Counted from the stretch's first letter, positions 33,598-45,150 are shown. The stretch is 64,000 bases of DNA from Gambelia wislizenii (GCA_030847615.1 JAUMIR010000004.1:277535501-277599500); one strand, 5' to 3'. Numbers and translations: made by a program. Notes: a model not told the origin generated them from the letters alone.

Positions 33598-33939
33598 GGA
33601 CATTTTCAGACACATCTTACTGCACTAGAAGCTTTCAGAAGAACTTCGGTGCTGCTGCACAGCAGGAACTCCCTTTCGGATGACACCGTTCCTCTGGCGA
33701 AATCGTCCATGTCACTTCCATGTAGGATTGGAGGTGGCCACACCATATTTTATTCATGAACAACTTCCATGAATAAAATCTGGTGAAATATGATGCGGCC
33801 ACCTCCAATCCTACATGGAAGTGACATGGAACAATTTCGTCAGAGGGACGGCGTTGTCTGAAATGGAGTCCCTGCTGCGTGGCAGCGCTGAAGCTCTTCC
33901 GAAAGCTTCTAGCTTGGTAAGATGTGTCTGAAAATGTCT
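33598..33939. mobile_element. near-perfect palindromic Harbinger-like MITE (A7)
   Basis: The ends GGACATTTTCAGACACATC and GATGTGTCTGAAAATGTCT are inverses, with GAA flanking both sides. The arms continue to pair through 'cacttccatgtaggattgg' and its inverse. The loop core is ATTTTATTCATG...CATGAATAAAAT (33749-33779). Confidence 0.85.
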
Positions 33940-34169
33940 GAAGTGTCACAATATTGCCCCACTTAATTGTGCTATTTCCTTGCAAAAATAAAAGATCCTA
34001 CCCCGCCCCACCAGCCAAGCCCCTCTGGATATACCATAAAGGCCTGCTTTGCATATATATCTGCTTTTTCTGCATTTAATTACTGGATGCATGAAAAAAT
34101 GTGTAATCTAATTCCACTGAAAAGCCAATGTGAAGAAATATGAAATACTGGCCTAAATCTTATTGTCAG

Positions 34170-34293
34170 TCCCAACAACAATTTGTTGTTGTTAACTGCC
34201 CTTGAGTCGACCCCAGCTCATGGCATCCCATGAATGAAACATCTCCAAGACCACCCCTATCTTCCACCACCCTGCTCAGGTCTTGCATGCCCA
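34170..34293 (-). mobile_element. BovB-like LINE 3' end, antisense
   Basis: The run 'cttgagtcgaccccagctc' and then 'catgaatgaaacatctccaag' and 'cctgctcaggtcttgca' matches the 3' region of the squamate BovB-like LINE. It is interrupted on the right by nested MITEs. Confidence 0.5.
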
Positions 34294-35054
34294 GGCCTGT
34301 TGTTTTTGCCGTTTTGAACCCCCCTCCTTCTGAATAGTGTGGATTGGCACTGGATCCCATTGAGGAGATTATCAGACAAACCATCTGATAGCGTCCCTGT
34401 CTCTCCACGCCCCCACCCGACCCACTCCTGTCCCTGTTCCATTTTTAAAAAAAATGCATACACCTACCTTATGCCACTGTAAGAACTGCTCCCTCTCCCC
34501 TCAGCCCTCCAGCAGTGAATGCAGCTGTTGTAAAGCTGCATTCACATTCCATAAAGCATATCCCACCCATTCTCATGAGAGAACAATTACACAGGAAAAT
34601 TCAAAATAAAAGTTAAAATAAAAGTTTTTTAAAAAACCAAGCCCCAAAACACACTTTAAAAAGAACAAGTAACCCGGGGAGGGTGGGGGGGGGGGGAAGG
34701 GTGCCACTTGCCTCCTCATCCCGATCGCACCTGGAAGTCTCCAGCAGGGACCTCCCATTGTGGCTGGCATAGCACCAGCATAACGGGACACCTCTTCACA
34801 AGACTGTTATTCTGTTATAGAAATGGAACGGACAATCTATTGATGGATTAATCTGTCAATAGAAGGGAACACAACTGGAATGGAGGGTGCATGGGAACAG
34901 AACTAGACAGGGATGAAATCATCTGAAAAAAGAGCCCTTTGGTGTTCTCCTGTCATCCCTGTTGTGGATTTAAAAGGTCGTCTGATAATCTCCTTAGACT
35001 GGTAGGATTCCCAGTGATTTCCATGAGGGGTATTTTCTCTGTTTAGAAGGGCCC
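34294..35054 (+). mobile_element. Harbinger-like MITE, family B (B2), interrupted
   Basis: The right end 'ttttctctgtttagaaggg' runs to CCC and is followed by TTA (35055-35057). The left part 'tttttgccgttttgaacccc' matches other B copies. A family A MITE (34364-34993) is inserted in it, and the B sequence resumes exactly after it ('gatcccattga' then 'agactggtaggattcc'). The left boundary is approximate. Confidence 0.65.
34364..34993. mobile_element. Harbinger-like MITE, family A long form (A8)
   Basis: The ends GGAGATTATCAGAC and GTCTGATAATCTCC are perfect 14-base inverses, with TGA and TTA outside. The interior holds the shared 'acctggaagtctccagcag' block (antisense to A1 and A9) and a central hairpin 'tctattgatgg...tctgtcaatag' at 34837-34864. 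Confidence 0.8.
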
Positions 35055-35177
35055 TTAGTCTAGTTCTTTCATAGCTGCCCTACCTAGTCCTAGTCTTTTT
35101 TCTGATTTCATGGCTATAATCTCCACTCTGGTCTATGACTGAGCCAAGAAATGGGAAGTCTTTCACCATTTCAATTT

Positions 35178-35208
35178 CATCATCATCATCATCATCATCA
35201 TTATCATC
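35178..35208. repeat. (CAT)n microsatellite
   Basis: About nine CAT units inside the BovB-like RT, read as Asp codons on the coding strand. Confidence 0.9.
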
Positions 35209-35280
35209 TATTTTGAATTTATGTAGATCCTCCATGGTCATTATTTTTGTTTTCTTAATGTTCAGTGTTAAACCTGCATT

Positions 35281-35868
35281 TCATAGAATCATAGAATTGT
35301 AGAGTTGGAAGAGACCTCAGGGACCATCCAGTCCAATCCCCTCCCATGCAGGAATACACAATCAAATCATTCCCGACAGATGGCCATCCAGCCTCTGTTT
35401 AAAAACCTCCAAAGAAGGAGATTCCACCACATTCCAAGGCAGTGTATTCCACTTCCAAACAGCTCTTACTGTCAGGAAGTTCTTCCTAATGTTTAGGTGC
35501 AATCTCTTTTCCTGTAGTTTGAACCCATTGCTCTGTGTCCTAGTCTCTGGAGCAGCAGAAAACAAGCCTGCTCCATCCTCAGTATGACATCCCTTCAAAT
35601 GTTTAAACATGGCTATCATGTCCCATCTCAACCTTCTCTTCTCCAGACTAAATATGCCCAGCTCCCTAAGCCGCTTCTCATAGGGCATGGCTTCCAGACC
35701 ATCCTGGTTGCCCTCCTCTGGACATGTTCCAGCCTGTCAATATCCTTTCTGAATTGTGGTGCCCAGAACTGGACACAGTATTCCAGGTGAGGTCTGACCA
35801 AAGCAGAATACAGTGGTGCTATTACTTCCCTTGATCTAGACACTATACTTCTATTAATGCAGCATAGA
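35281..35868 (-). mobile_element. CR1 LINE 3' region, antisense
   Basis: The complete tail is at the left (CATAGAATCATAGAATTG). The minus strand reads '[19 protein letters not shown]', '[16 protein letters not shown]' and '[15 protein letters not shown]'. It is inserted into the BovB-like RT, so it is younger than that copy. Truncated at about 35868. Confidence 0.85.
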
Positions 35869-36255
35869 TTTGTATTGGCTTTATTAGATTTTTTTTTTTT
35901 TGCATTTTCTTCTTTGACTTTCTTTAGTAGTTGCTAGTATTGTGGTGTCATCTGCATATCTTAGATTGCTGATATTCCTTCCTCCGGTCTTCACTCCTCC
36001 TCCCTCCAGTTCTAAGCCCCTCTACCCATGATGTTTTCTGAATACAAATTGAACAAAAAGGGTGCCTTACTCCCTTTCCAACTGGGAACCATTCTGTTTC
36101 TCATATTCTGTTCTTACGGTGGCCTCCTGTCCTGAGTACAGGTTATGCATCAGGACTATCAAGTGTGGGAGTACACCCATTTATTTTAGAGCAATCCAAA
36201 GTTTTTCCTGATCTATGCAGTCAAAGGCTTTGCTGTAGCTCCAACTACAATAGAG

Positions 36256-36643
36256 CCATTGAATCAATGGGATTTACCTATGTGTTGACTCACTATTCAA
36301 CATTTGATTCAATGGGACAATTCTAGTTGTGATTAACCAATATGATTTCAGCCATTATCAGTGGCATTATATCTGTGGTTCCCCATTCATACATCCAAAT
36401 AATCTTTTAAGTTTTGCAGTTATGCAGCCATAGATTCCAACTATGTATGTGTGAATTATAAGCAGGCAAGCTCTTCTCATTTGTCTCCACAATCAGCCAG
36501 GTTGGGGGTATCAGGTGGAATCCGGAAAATTCAGGAAAATCTCAAGCTTCATTGCCATGTCACTCCAAACAAAACAGTGAAGTTACAAAGAGAAAACAGA
36601 GGTGGCTATTATTGTTATTTTCCATCATCATCTTTGACTTTTA
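36256..36643. other. no recognised gene
   Basis: Contains a copy of the small palindrome type 'attgaatcaatggg ... gattcaatgggac' at 36250-36318. The rest is unique-looking. Confidence 0.4.
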
Positions 36644-37258
36644 GGAGATTATCAGATGCACTATATATCCCACCACAGGGACAACAGAAGATCGCCAAAG
36701 GGCCAACTTTTCAGAAGACGTCCTGTGGCATAATGCCCCCATGCCCCTTCCATTCCCCCCACTCTGGTGTATTCACAGTTTAAGCCATGAACTGACCCAT
36801 CGTTCCGTTTCTGTCACGGAATGACGGGTGTGTGAGAAGGTGCCCTGTTATGCTGGTGCAATGCCAGCCACAGTGGTCCCTGCTGAACACTTCCAGTCAA
36901 GATCAGGACACTGAGGTAAGTGACACACTTCCCCACCCCCGGGTTACTTGGTGTTTTTTCAAATGTGTTTTTGTGCTTGGTATACATTTTAACTTTTTAT
37001 TTTTTATTTTATTTTTAAACTCACACATGATCATTCTCTCCTGAGAACAGCCAGGATTTTCTTTCCAGGAAGTGAATGTGGCTCCCCTCTGGCATCCATT
37101 CACTCCTCGGATGCCAGAGGGGAGGGGAGGCAGTTTCTATTGCAGGAACAAGGTACATCTGAAATTTTTTTTATCAAAGTGCTACAGGGATGGAAGTGGG
37201 GTGGGAGAGGACGTAGCGAGACAGGGACAGGTTTTTTGGTCCCCATCTGATAATGTCC
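36644..37258. mobile_element. Harbinger-like MITE, family A long form (A9)
   Basis: The ends GGAGATTATCAGATG and CATCTGATAATGTCC are inverses. TTA (36641-36643) precedes, TGT follows. The shared donor-like block 'cactgaggtaagtgac' is at 36909-36924 and 'gtgtttttgtgcttggta' follows. Confidence 0.75.
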
Positions 37259-37549
37259 TGTGAACCTATGAAAAAAAGAAAGAGGAAGGGAAATGCTTTC
37301 CCATTTTGTTCTCCCAAGTGCTTCTGCTACTGCCCAGCTTCAAAGCAAGGAGTTCTGGGAAGCCCATGAACAGAACAAGAGTCCAATGACATCCTTCCAT
37401 TCATGTTTCTTAGTGACTTGTATTCATATATCTCCTGGAAATGATTACAGCCATAGTGACTAGTAGTCATCAATCACCACATCTAGAATAAATTTGTCTA
37501 ATCTCTTTATCCTGCTCAGACTACCATGTATTATGACTTCTACAGTTTA
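37259..37549. other. no recognised feature
   Basis: Short unique-looking interval. Confidence 0.4.
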
Positions 37550-37800
37550 ATATGCCAAGAGATCTTGTAACACCTTTGAGACTGAAAGAAAGAAGTTGGA
37601 GCATAAATTCCTTCCAAGTGAATTCTGGGATTTTTAGTTTAACAAGGTCTTTAGCCTTCTCTGCTAAAGATGGCTGGTGCCTCACCAAATTACAAACCTC
37701 GGGATTCCATAGGAAGGAGCCATGGCAAATAATCCAGTTTCAAACTGGATTATTTGTGTAGTGTGGATTCAGGGTTATTAGTCTACTTCCTCAGATGCAA
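37550..37800. mobile_element. palindromic MITE (P4) inside a dispersed repeat
   Basis: The MITE spans about 37608-37782 ('gtgaattctgggatttttag' against 'acctcgggattccat'). The flanks 'taacacctttgagactgaaag' and 'tctacttcctcagatgcaag' join to give one known reptile repeat, the same family as 7345. The MITE therefore inserted into it. Confidence 0.55.
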
Positions 37801-38159
37801 GTAGACTCAGGATTTATCTACATGGGCCAGATATCGCAGCTTGCCCCCATTCCAGAGTACTGCTATCCAGATGACACAGGGCATTTATCCCAATCTGCCC
37901 CTGGGCAATCCTTACAACACACAGTATAGATATGGAGCTGGGACAGGGGCAAGCCAGGATAGGGCCCTTTACAATATAAGAAAATGCCCAGTTTAATCCA
38001 GTACCATTGGATTGGGCCCCACGTGTCTGCAGGAGCCCATCCCAGCATACCGTCCCTCACTGCTGCCTCCAGCTCCCTGGCTCTCCTAAAGCCAGGCAGG
38101 AGTCCCTCAGAATGTGACCAAGGCTGTTCACATGCAGGGGGCCTGCAGCCATCTGTTGT
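37800..38159. repeat. GC-rich DNA-element relic
   Basis: Contains 'ttatctacatgggccagat' at the left, related to the GGGCCTTGTCTAGATGGG-type ends. No clean right end. Confidence 0.35.
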
Positions 38160-38323
38160 CGACCCCCTTCCTGGCTTCTGTAGTTTGTGAGATATTTAGA
38201 TTTCTCTTTCAGAGAGCTCAGATGCCACAACAAACTACAAATCCCTGGATTCCATAGCATTGAACCATGGCAGTTAAAGCTGTGTCAATCTGGATTATTT
38301 CTGCAGTGCATATGCAGCCTGAG
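38160..38323. mobile_element. palindromic MITE right half (P5)
   Basis: Right arm 'atggcagttaaagctgtgtc' then 'aatctggattatttctgcag', as in P2. The left arm is lost. Confidence 0.6.
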
Positions 38324-38480
38324 GCCTTGTCTAGATGGGCTGTTTACCCCATCTTGGCCCCATCTTTGGGCCCTGCATTCTTAACAATGCAGGGCTTTTG
38401 CCCCATTTGACCCCCAGGCAATCCTCATGACTCCCAGGGCAAAGACAGAGTTAAGATGGGGCTAAGAAGGGGTAAAGCCT
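38324..38480. mobile_element. family C MITE fragment
   Basis: The left end 'gaggccttgtctagatggg' matches 29687. A small palindrome 'ccctgcattcttaacaatgcaggg' is at 38371-38394. Confidence 0.4.
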
Positions 38481-39526
38481 TATAAACCATTATATTAAAA
38501 TACCTGGCGAAAACATTTCCCCTGTAGTTGCAGTATTACATCCAAGAGGATGCAATCTGAAGGAAAGCAGTGATGTGTTGGAGGAGCATCCACTCATCAC
38601 TTCTTGTCAGCTGCAACACCATACCTCCCAGCTTCCCTATCTAGTATCTCTGTCTTTGAGATGGAGTCTTTTTGGCTAGAAGAATCTAGCCAAGCCTCAC
38701 TATATCTGTATGGGAGCAAAATCTTCACATCGGGAAAGTGATAACCTCCTAGCATTCTTGAACCATCTGATTTTTTTATTCAGTATTGGATCTTAGCTCT
38801 TTCTACATTACTGTGAAATGCAGAATTTGCTCTTTTTTGGCAGCTACAGAACATATGAGCTCATATATTGATTTCCTAGTCTAAAACAAAACACACTTAC
38901 TTTGTTATGTCATCTGGAAAATGGTGTTTTTCCTTGAACAGCAGCTGCTTAAAACACTCCAACAATAGTTTGAATCAAAGAATCTTGCACACACAGATAC
39001 TGTAGCTTAGTATCAAGGCCTTTCTCTACCTAGTTTGATCTCAGTCCCATGAGCCAAACTCCAGTTGTCAGGGGACTTGTTGTAAGTAATGGTCATTTGT
39101 GTTTCATAATTATCTTGAATAAACACAATTAGTTCCACATTCTGCTGTTTTCTTCCTAAGGCATCTGTAAACATTCTGTACTATCCTACCAAACAGCTTT
39201 TGGCAATCATTAAAAAAAACCCAAAGCAAAATTACTCTCTATGGATCCTTTTAATTTATTCCAAGGAGCGTGCCCAGAGGAGTAATGAGACCTCTTGGAA
39301 AAAAAAATAATGATGAAGGGTTATTATCCCATATTTGGTTAACAAATATAACCCAGTTTAAAGTATCTGGCATCATAGCTTTAATGCACTTAAAGTAAAA
39401 GTCACAGGGAAATTGAAATGAATTGCAGTTTGTGGTTATACTAAAATCTTAAACTTCTTTAAGCTAGGAAGAAAGTCCTACTGAGCTTCATGGAAGTTCA
39501 ACTGAATAAGTGTGCTCAGATTGCAG
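38481..39526. other. no recognised gene
   Basis: AT-rich unique-looking sequence with no element ends. Confidence 0.4.
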
Positions 39527-40521
39527 CCTTAAACCATACTCTCCAATGTTTCATAGATGAAAACTGGGACACATGTGGCCAAGCAGCATGGTCCAGATGG
39601 CAAAAGTTATTAATGAGGAAGAACACACAAGCTAGGAGCAGTTTGCTTTTACCTGAGTCTACTCAGGAGGAAGAGATTCCCCACTCCCTTCTCTTCTCTC
39701 TCCCTTGCTGCTTTAGGACTTTATCAGACCAGCCTATGAAAAGATCTCTTTCACACTGTATTTAGAAGTGTTTTTCCCCAGCATAAGAACCCCTTTTATC
39801 AAACGTGCTGTTTTAACATTAAAAAGCAGCCCAAGCATTATTGAAGCATGAATACTAGGGCTGTCTTCTGCATTTGCAGGGATGTGTGATCTCAGTGGTT
39901 CTCACAAGAAGACATGAGTGCCCTTAAAAGTAAACACACACACACACACACACAACTAAATTAAAATGAAAAATGTACACAGAATCACTGAAACACACTT
40001 TAAAAATTCCAAGTAAACTGGGGAGGATCATAAAAAGAGTGTTCCATACCTGGCTTTCGTGTTCTCACCCAGAAGTGTTCTGGTGGGACCTTCCATTGAT
40101 GCTGGAATCACAAGAGCTCAATGGCGCACAGTTTCAGATGTAGGCAAAACCATGGGGAAAAAAGTCATGGCCAATCTATTGACGGCTTAAGCCATCAATA
40201 AAAAGGAACACCTTATTTACAACTTATAAAAACCATAGCACAATGTCATGCAGTATAGGCACCCTTTTGCATTCATTAGACGTCGCTATGACACCATATT
40301 TGCCATGTCTGATAAAGTCCTCTGACTTAATTGAGGGCAGACTACTCTTGCACTTGGAACTCAGTTTGCAGCAGGTGAAGTATACTATCGACAAAGGATG
40401 AAAGTGGGAGGTGGAGAGAGAAACTGGAAAAATTTAAAAACAGCTGAAAAAGTCAGACAACAAAGGATTAATTGGGGCTATTCCTGCCAAATAGGGACAG
40501 TCAGAGGGTATGCTGAAACTC
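39527..40521 (-). repeat. dispersed repeat 'U', copy 3, split by a MITE
   Basis: The left part 39527-39715 and the right part 40321-40521 together give a full antisense copy of the repeat at 30197-30553. The MITE at 39716-40320 separates them cleanly. Confidence 0.65.
39716..40320. mobile_element. Harbinger-like MITE, family A long form (A10)
   Basis: The ends GGACTTTATCAGAC and GTCTGATAAAGTCC are perfect 14-base inverses. TTA precedes (39713-39715), TCT follows. The central hairpin TATTGACGGCTTAAGCCATC extends into AATA at 40178-40200. A (CA)n tract lies at 39931-39953. Confidence 0.85.
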
Positions 40522-40849
40522 TCTTCAGGTGTTAAAAAACAGACAAGCAGAAGCAATTTGGAAATGTGTACTCTGGTCCTTCTCCTTTACCTTCCTATGT
40601 TGAAGGGGAAGTTCTAGAATAAAACTGCCACTAGAGTAAAACTGCCCAGTTGAGAGCCTGTGAAGAGGGCTTCCACTTCAGCATAATCCTATGAATGTGT
40701 GCTCAGAAGTTCTGTGCCACTGAATCACTGAATTATCTATAGGGTTTTAGATATATTTTGTCTCTGAGGTATGGGTCTGCAGTTGAAGTGTTCATCTTGA
40801 GTAGACAGAGTTCAGATCCCACAGGGACCAAAGAAGTACCACAAGGTCT
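40522..40849. other. no recognised feature
   Basis: Unique-looking sequence. Confidence 0.4.
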
Positions 40850-43800
40850 TACCAATAATAAATAATAATAATAAAATTTATTTATATCCCACCCCTCTGC
40901 GAACAATCGGGGCGGCTTACAACAGTAAAATAATACATAATATAAAACAATTCAAAATCCCTTCCCCCCCTTTAAACATTATTAAATCAATACAAATTAA
41001 AATCAACATATAATACAATTGTTATTAAAAAACCTTCCTAACGAGCAGCAACAGTTAGGAGCTCCAGAATCAACTTCCAAAGGGGGTTCCTGAGGCTGGG
41101 ATTAGCTATTCCGGAAAAGCCTGCCTGAAGAGATCCATCTTGACAGCCTTTTTAAAGCTGTCTAACGATGTCAATAGGCGGATCTCATCCGGCAGGCTGT
41201 TCCACGATTTGGGGGCAACAGCCGAGAAAGCCCTCTGGGATGTGGTCGCCAGCCTAGATCTTTGTGGCCGCAACAAATTCCTCCCAGAGGACTGGAGAGC
41301 GCGGGGAGGATTATAAGGGAGAAGGCGGTCCCTGAGATAGCTCGGACCCAAGCCATTTAGGGCTTTAAAGGTGATAACCAACACCTTGTACTGGGCCCGG
41401 AAGCTGATAGGTAGCCAGTGGAGGGACCTCAAAACTGGAGTAATGTGGTCCCTCCTAGATGTTCCAGAGACAAGCCTGGCTGCCATATATTGTATCAGCT
41501 GTAATTTCTGAACCAAGCACAAGGGTAGTCCCATGTAGAGTGCATTACAGAAATCAAGACGTGAGGTTACCAGCGCGTGCACAGCGGTCTCAAGATCCCT
41601 TACTTCCAGAAAAGGGTGCAGCTGGCGTATCAATCGAAGCTGATAGCAAGCGCTCCTGACTGTCGCATTTACCTGATTTGTCATCAGGAGTGATGAGTCA
41701 AGGAGCACCCCTAGACTGCGAACACAGTCACTGGAGGAGAGTGTGACCCCATCCAGGACTGGAGATTGCAACCCAATTCTTGGTTTCGGGGCCGCTACCG
41801 TGAGCACCTCCGTCTTGTCTGGATTCAGTCTCAGTCTGTTTTTCCTCATCCAGCCCATTACTGCCCGAAGACATTCATTGAGAGAAGAGATGCCGTCAGA
41901 ATTCGAGACCAACGAACAAGATACAGAGAAATAGATCTGAGTGTCATCAGCGTACTGATAACACCCGGCTCCATAACTCCGGATAATCTTACCCAGCGGC
42001 TTCATATAGATGTTAAATAACATCGGGGACAGAATAGCACCCTGTGGTACTCCACAGGTAAGCTCCCTTTTACTGGAGCTACTGTCCCCGAGCATCATTC
42101 TCTGGGTCCTGCCTGAGAGGAAGGACCGGAACCACTGCAAAGCAGTGCCTCCGATGCCTAACTCCCTCAGGCGATCCAGAAGAATGCTGTGATCTATCGT
42201 GTCAAAAGCCGCTGAGAGGTCTAGGAGCACCAACAGGGTCACACTACCCCTGTCGATGCTCAGACACAGATCGTCGGTCAAGGCAACCATGGCAGTCTCA
42301 ACCCCAAAGCCTGTCCTGAAGCCAGTTTGAAATGGGTCTAGATAATCGGTTTCATCCAAGACAGCTTGGAGTTGAAGAGCAACCGCCCTCTCTATCACCT
42401 TGCTCAAAAATGGTAATAAAGAGACTGGCCTATAATTTTTCATATCCAGGGGGTCCAGGGAGGTTTTTTCAGAATAGGCTTAACAGCCGCCTCTTTTAAA
42501 CATGATGGAATATATCCTTCCCTGAAGGACGCATTGATGATGCTCACAAGGAACTTCCGCAATGCATCCCCTCCCTGGACGGCCAGCCAAGATGGGCAAG
42601 GGTCGAGGGGGCAGGTAGTCTTCCTCACACTACCAAGGAGCTTGTCCACTTCATCAGTACTCACAGATTGAAGCTTATCCAGTATAATTACATCGGCGGA
42701 GTCACTGGACACCTCGTCCATTGTTTCTGTTACAATAGTGGAATCTAAGTCGGTTCCTATCTGAGCAATTTTACCTGCAAGGAAGTTATTAAATGCGTCA
42801 CAGCAGGCAGTCATCGGGTTAAGCAGGGGGTTTGGCACAGGGGACACCTGCGACAGCTCCCTCACCACCCTAAACAGCTCTGCTGGACGAGACTCTGCAG
42901 ACACAATAGGTGCAGAGGAGAAGGATCTCTGCGCTGCACGCATTGCCTCCCAATAGGACCAAATAAAGTTCCTATGGCGAGTTCTGTCAGATAAGAGTCG
43001 AGTCTTCCACCACCTGCGCTCTAGTCGTTGTCCAAACTGCTTCTTTTCCCTAAGCTCAGGCGTATATCATGCCCAACGGTTAGAAGCGGATTGGCAAGGA
43101 CACTTGGGAGCAATTGTGTCGATAGCTCTGGTGAGATCGGTGTTCCAGGTATTAACCAGAGCATCGACAGGATCACGGCATTTCCAACCATTAAACCCTC
43201 TAAAGCCTTCTGGAAACCCATAGGTTCCATTAGCCTTCGAGGGCGGACCATTTTGATGGGTCCACCACCCCCGGTGGGCGGATGTAGGCTCTAAGTTCCA
43301 TCTTGACCAGGAAATGATCCATCCATGACAAAGCAGAGGTACTGATTACCTCCGCCCACGGATATGCCTGATCCGAACTAAAGACCACATCGAGTGTATG
43401 ACCTGGACAATGTGTGGGCCCATTGACCAATTGGGACAGGCCCATGTTTGTCATGGTCTCCATGAACTCCCGAGCCACACCTGTTAAGCTGGTCTCGAGC
43501 GGGATGTTGAAGTCTCCCAAAACCAAAAGTCTGGGGGACTCCAGCAGCAGCTCTGAGACCAGCTGTGTCAGCTCAGTTAGGGAGTCTGCTAGACAACGGG
43601 GTGGCTGGTAGACTAGCAGAATCCCCAAGCTATCCCTGGTCTTCAGGCTTAGGTACATACACTCGAAGTGGACTGTGTTCCGGACAGGTATTCTAGTCAA
43701 AGTCAGGTGGTTCTTATGGACTAGAGCCACTCCGACCCCCCGCCCACTTCCCCTCACCTGCTTGTTAACAGAGTACCCAGCTGGGAGGGCCTGCGCCCAT

Positions 43801-44280
43801 GTGACAGCGCTATCCTCTCCTAGCCAGGTCTCCGTGAAGCAAGCCAGGTTGGCGTCCTCATCCAAGAGAAGATCCTGGATGATATGAGTCTTATTCTTCA
43901 CCGACCTGGCATTGCAGAGGAGCAGAGTGAGGTTCCTGTGGAATGGTTAGTCTGCTCTCCAAGCCATTCTGGGAAACAGAGGGAACTGAAGACGGAATAG
44001 CTTTCAAACAGCGATCCCGTCTTCCTTTGCAACATTTGTTCACTCTGTTCCAACCATATCTCCCATTCCCCAGCACTACTCCAATGGCTGCCCCCACCTC
44101 CTTCCCAGCCTCAGGTAAGATGGAGGGACACAATACCATCCGAGGGGACAAGCTGAAGGCCCAGGTGCACACTCTGAGGCATACACCTCTCCACCTCAGT
44201 CTGGCCTCCGCTTCGCCGCTAGGGAAGATGGTCCCTTGGGCAAGTTTCAGCCTCCAAACTGGCCATTCCCACAGCCTCTA
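40850..44280 (-). mobile_element. L2-clade LINE, copy B, nearly full ORF2
   Basis: Antisense L2. The 3' tail (AATAATAATAATA and 'tttatatcccacccctctgcg') is at the left. ORF2 occupies about 41106-43930. The GC-rich 5' part probably extends to about 44280. It has the same organisation as copy A but is longer at its 5' side. No target duplication was found by eye. Confidence 0.85.
41106..43930 (-). pseudogene. L2 ORF2 (APE endonuclease + reverse transcriptase), copy B
   Basis: From right to left: 'LLLCNARSVKNKT' opens the endonuclease (no Met is needed, the frame runs upstream), then 'FTETWLGEDSA', 'LLVLGDFNIPLE' and 'GPTHCPGHTLDVVFS'. The RT has 'NYRPVSLLPFLSKVIER', 'LLDLSAAFDTIDHSILL', 'GVPQGAILSPMLFNIYM' and 'YQYADDTQIYFS', then the L2 C-terminus through 'DSFKKAVKMDLFRQAF'. 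A 445-residue block is uninterrupted (41106-42443). Frameshifts lie near 42460 (one base missing compared with copy A), near 43180 and near 43260. The enzyme would nick and reverse-transcribe by target priming. This copy is inactive but only lightly damaged. Confidence 0.85.
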
Positions 44281-44409
44281 AATGAGAATAGCCTGATTGT
44301 CATTGCTGTGTTGGTGGTGCGCCACTAGGGGAGGTAGTACTTGGGCTCTAAAGACCAAGACTAGTGGCAGGGGAATGATGAAAGCAAAATGAAACACATA
44401 ACTCCCTTG

Positions 44410-45150
44410 TTGCACAGGAAGCACACAACTCCCTTGTTGCTACAGCAACTTTGGCTGCCAGTCCATTTCCAGGCACAAATTTGGAGATTATCAGATACAG
44501 CAAATATAGCATGATAACAATGACACAATACCGCGAAAGGGCTTCCCTATTACATGGTCATCCCCTCACGTTCTGCAAGCATTCCACTCCTGTGAAAAAG
44601 CCATTTTTTTTATTAATGGGCCAAGCCGTCAATTGATCTCCCATGGCGTTTATGTTGCAATATTGTGAATGTCTGAAACTGCATCCTATTACACTCTTAT
44701 GCATGCAGCGTCAATGGGCAGTCTCCGCCAGAACACTTCCAGGTGAGAATGTGAAAACTAGGTATGGGACGCTCTTTTTATGAACCTCCCCATTTTGGTT
44801 CTATGTTTTTAAGTGTGTTTCAGTGCTTGTGTGTTCATCTTCTTTGTTAATTTTGGTGTTTTTAGACTTTTAAGTGCTCTCATGTCTTCTCACGAGAACC
44901 GCCAAGATCATGCGCCCCTGCGAGCACAGAAACAGTGCTAGCAGTTGTGCTCTGATAATGCTGGGGCTGCTCTTTCATGTTATTACAGCAATGTGTGATA
45001 AAAAGGGTTATTATGCCAGGACACTAATGCTTTTAACTATAGTGGGTCAAGAATGTTTATAGACGTTTGTCTGATAATCTCCAAAGTGTTGGTTTTGACC
45101 TTTAAAGCCCTATACAGCTTAGGTCCAGGTTATTTGAAGGATTGTATTGT
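44410..45150 (+). mobile_element. L2-like ORF fragment split by a MITE
   Basis: On the plus strand 44445-44482 reads 'QLWLPVHFQAQ' and 45083-45150 reads 'KVLVLTFKALYSLGPGYL'. Joined, they follow the order of the L2 C-terminal region ('HWLPISFRAQYKVLV...'). The family A MITE at 44483-45082 sits between them. Confidence 0.7.
44483..45082. mobile_element. Harbinger-like MITE, family A long form (A11)
   Basis: The ends GGAGATTATCAGATAC and GTCTGATAATCTCC are inverses, flanked by TTT and AAA. The shared block 'gccagaacacttccagg' is at 44729-44745, and 'aagtgtgtttcagtgcttg' follows. The hairpin remnant is 'attaatgggccaagccgtcaat' at 44613-44634. Confidence 0.8.

Larger units (their letters stand above)
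35058..36255 (-). pseudogene. BovB-like LINE reverse transcriptase, antisense, interrupted
   Basis: From right to left the minus strand reads 'DYSKAFDCIDQEKLW', then 'LIVLMHNLYSGQEATVRTEY', then after a CR1 insertion (35281-35868) 'GLTLNIKKTKIMTMEDLH' and 'VKDFPFLGSVIDQSGDYSH'. These are the RT segments of RTE/BovB-type LINEs in correct order. Frameshifts and stops are present near 36060-36110. An aspartate run (about 7 residues) in the C-terminal part is produced by a CAT microsatellite (35178-35208). The endonuclease domain is not visible. Confidence 0.65.
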
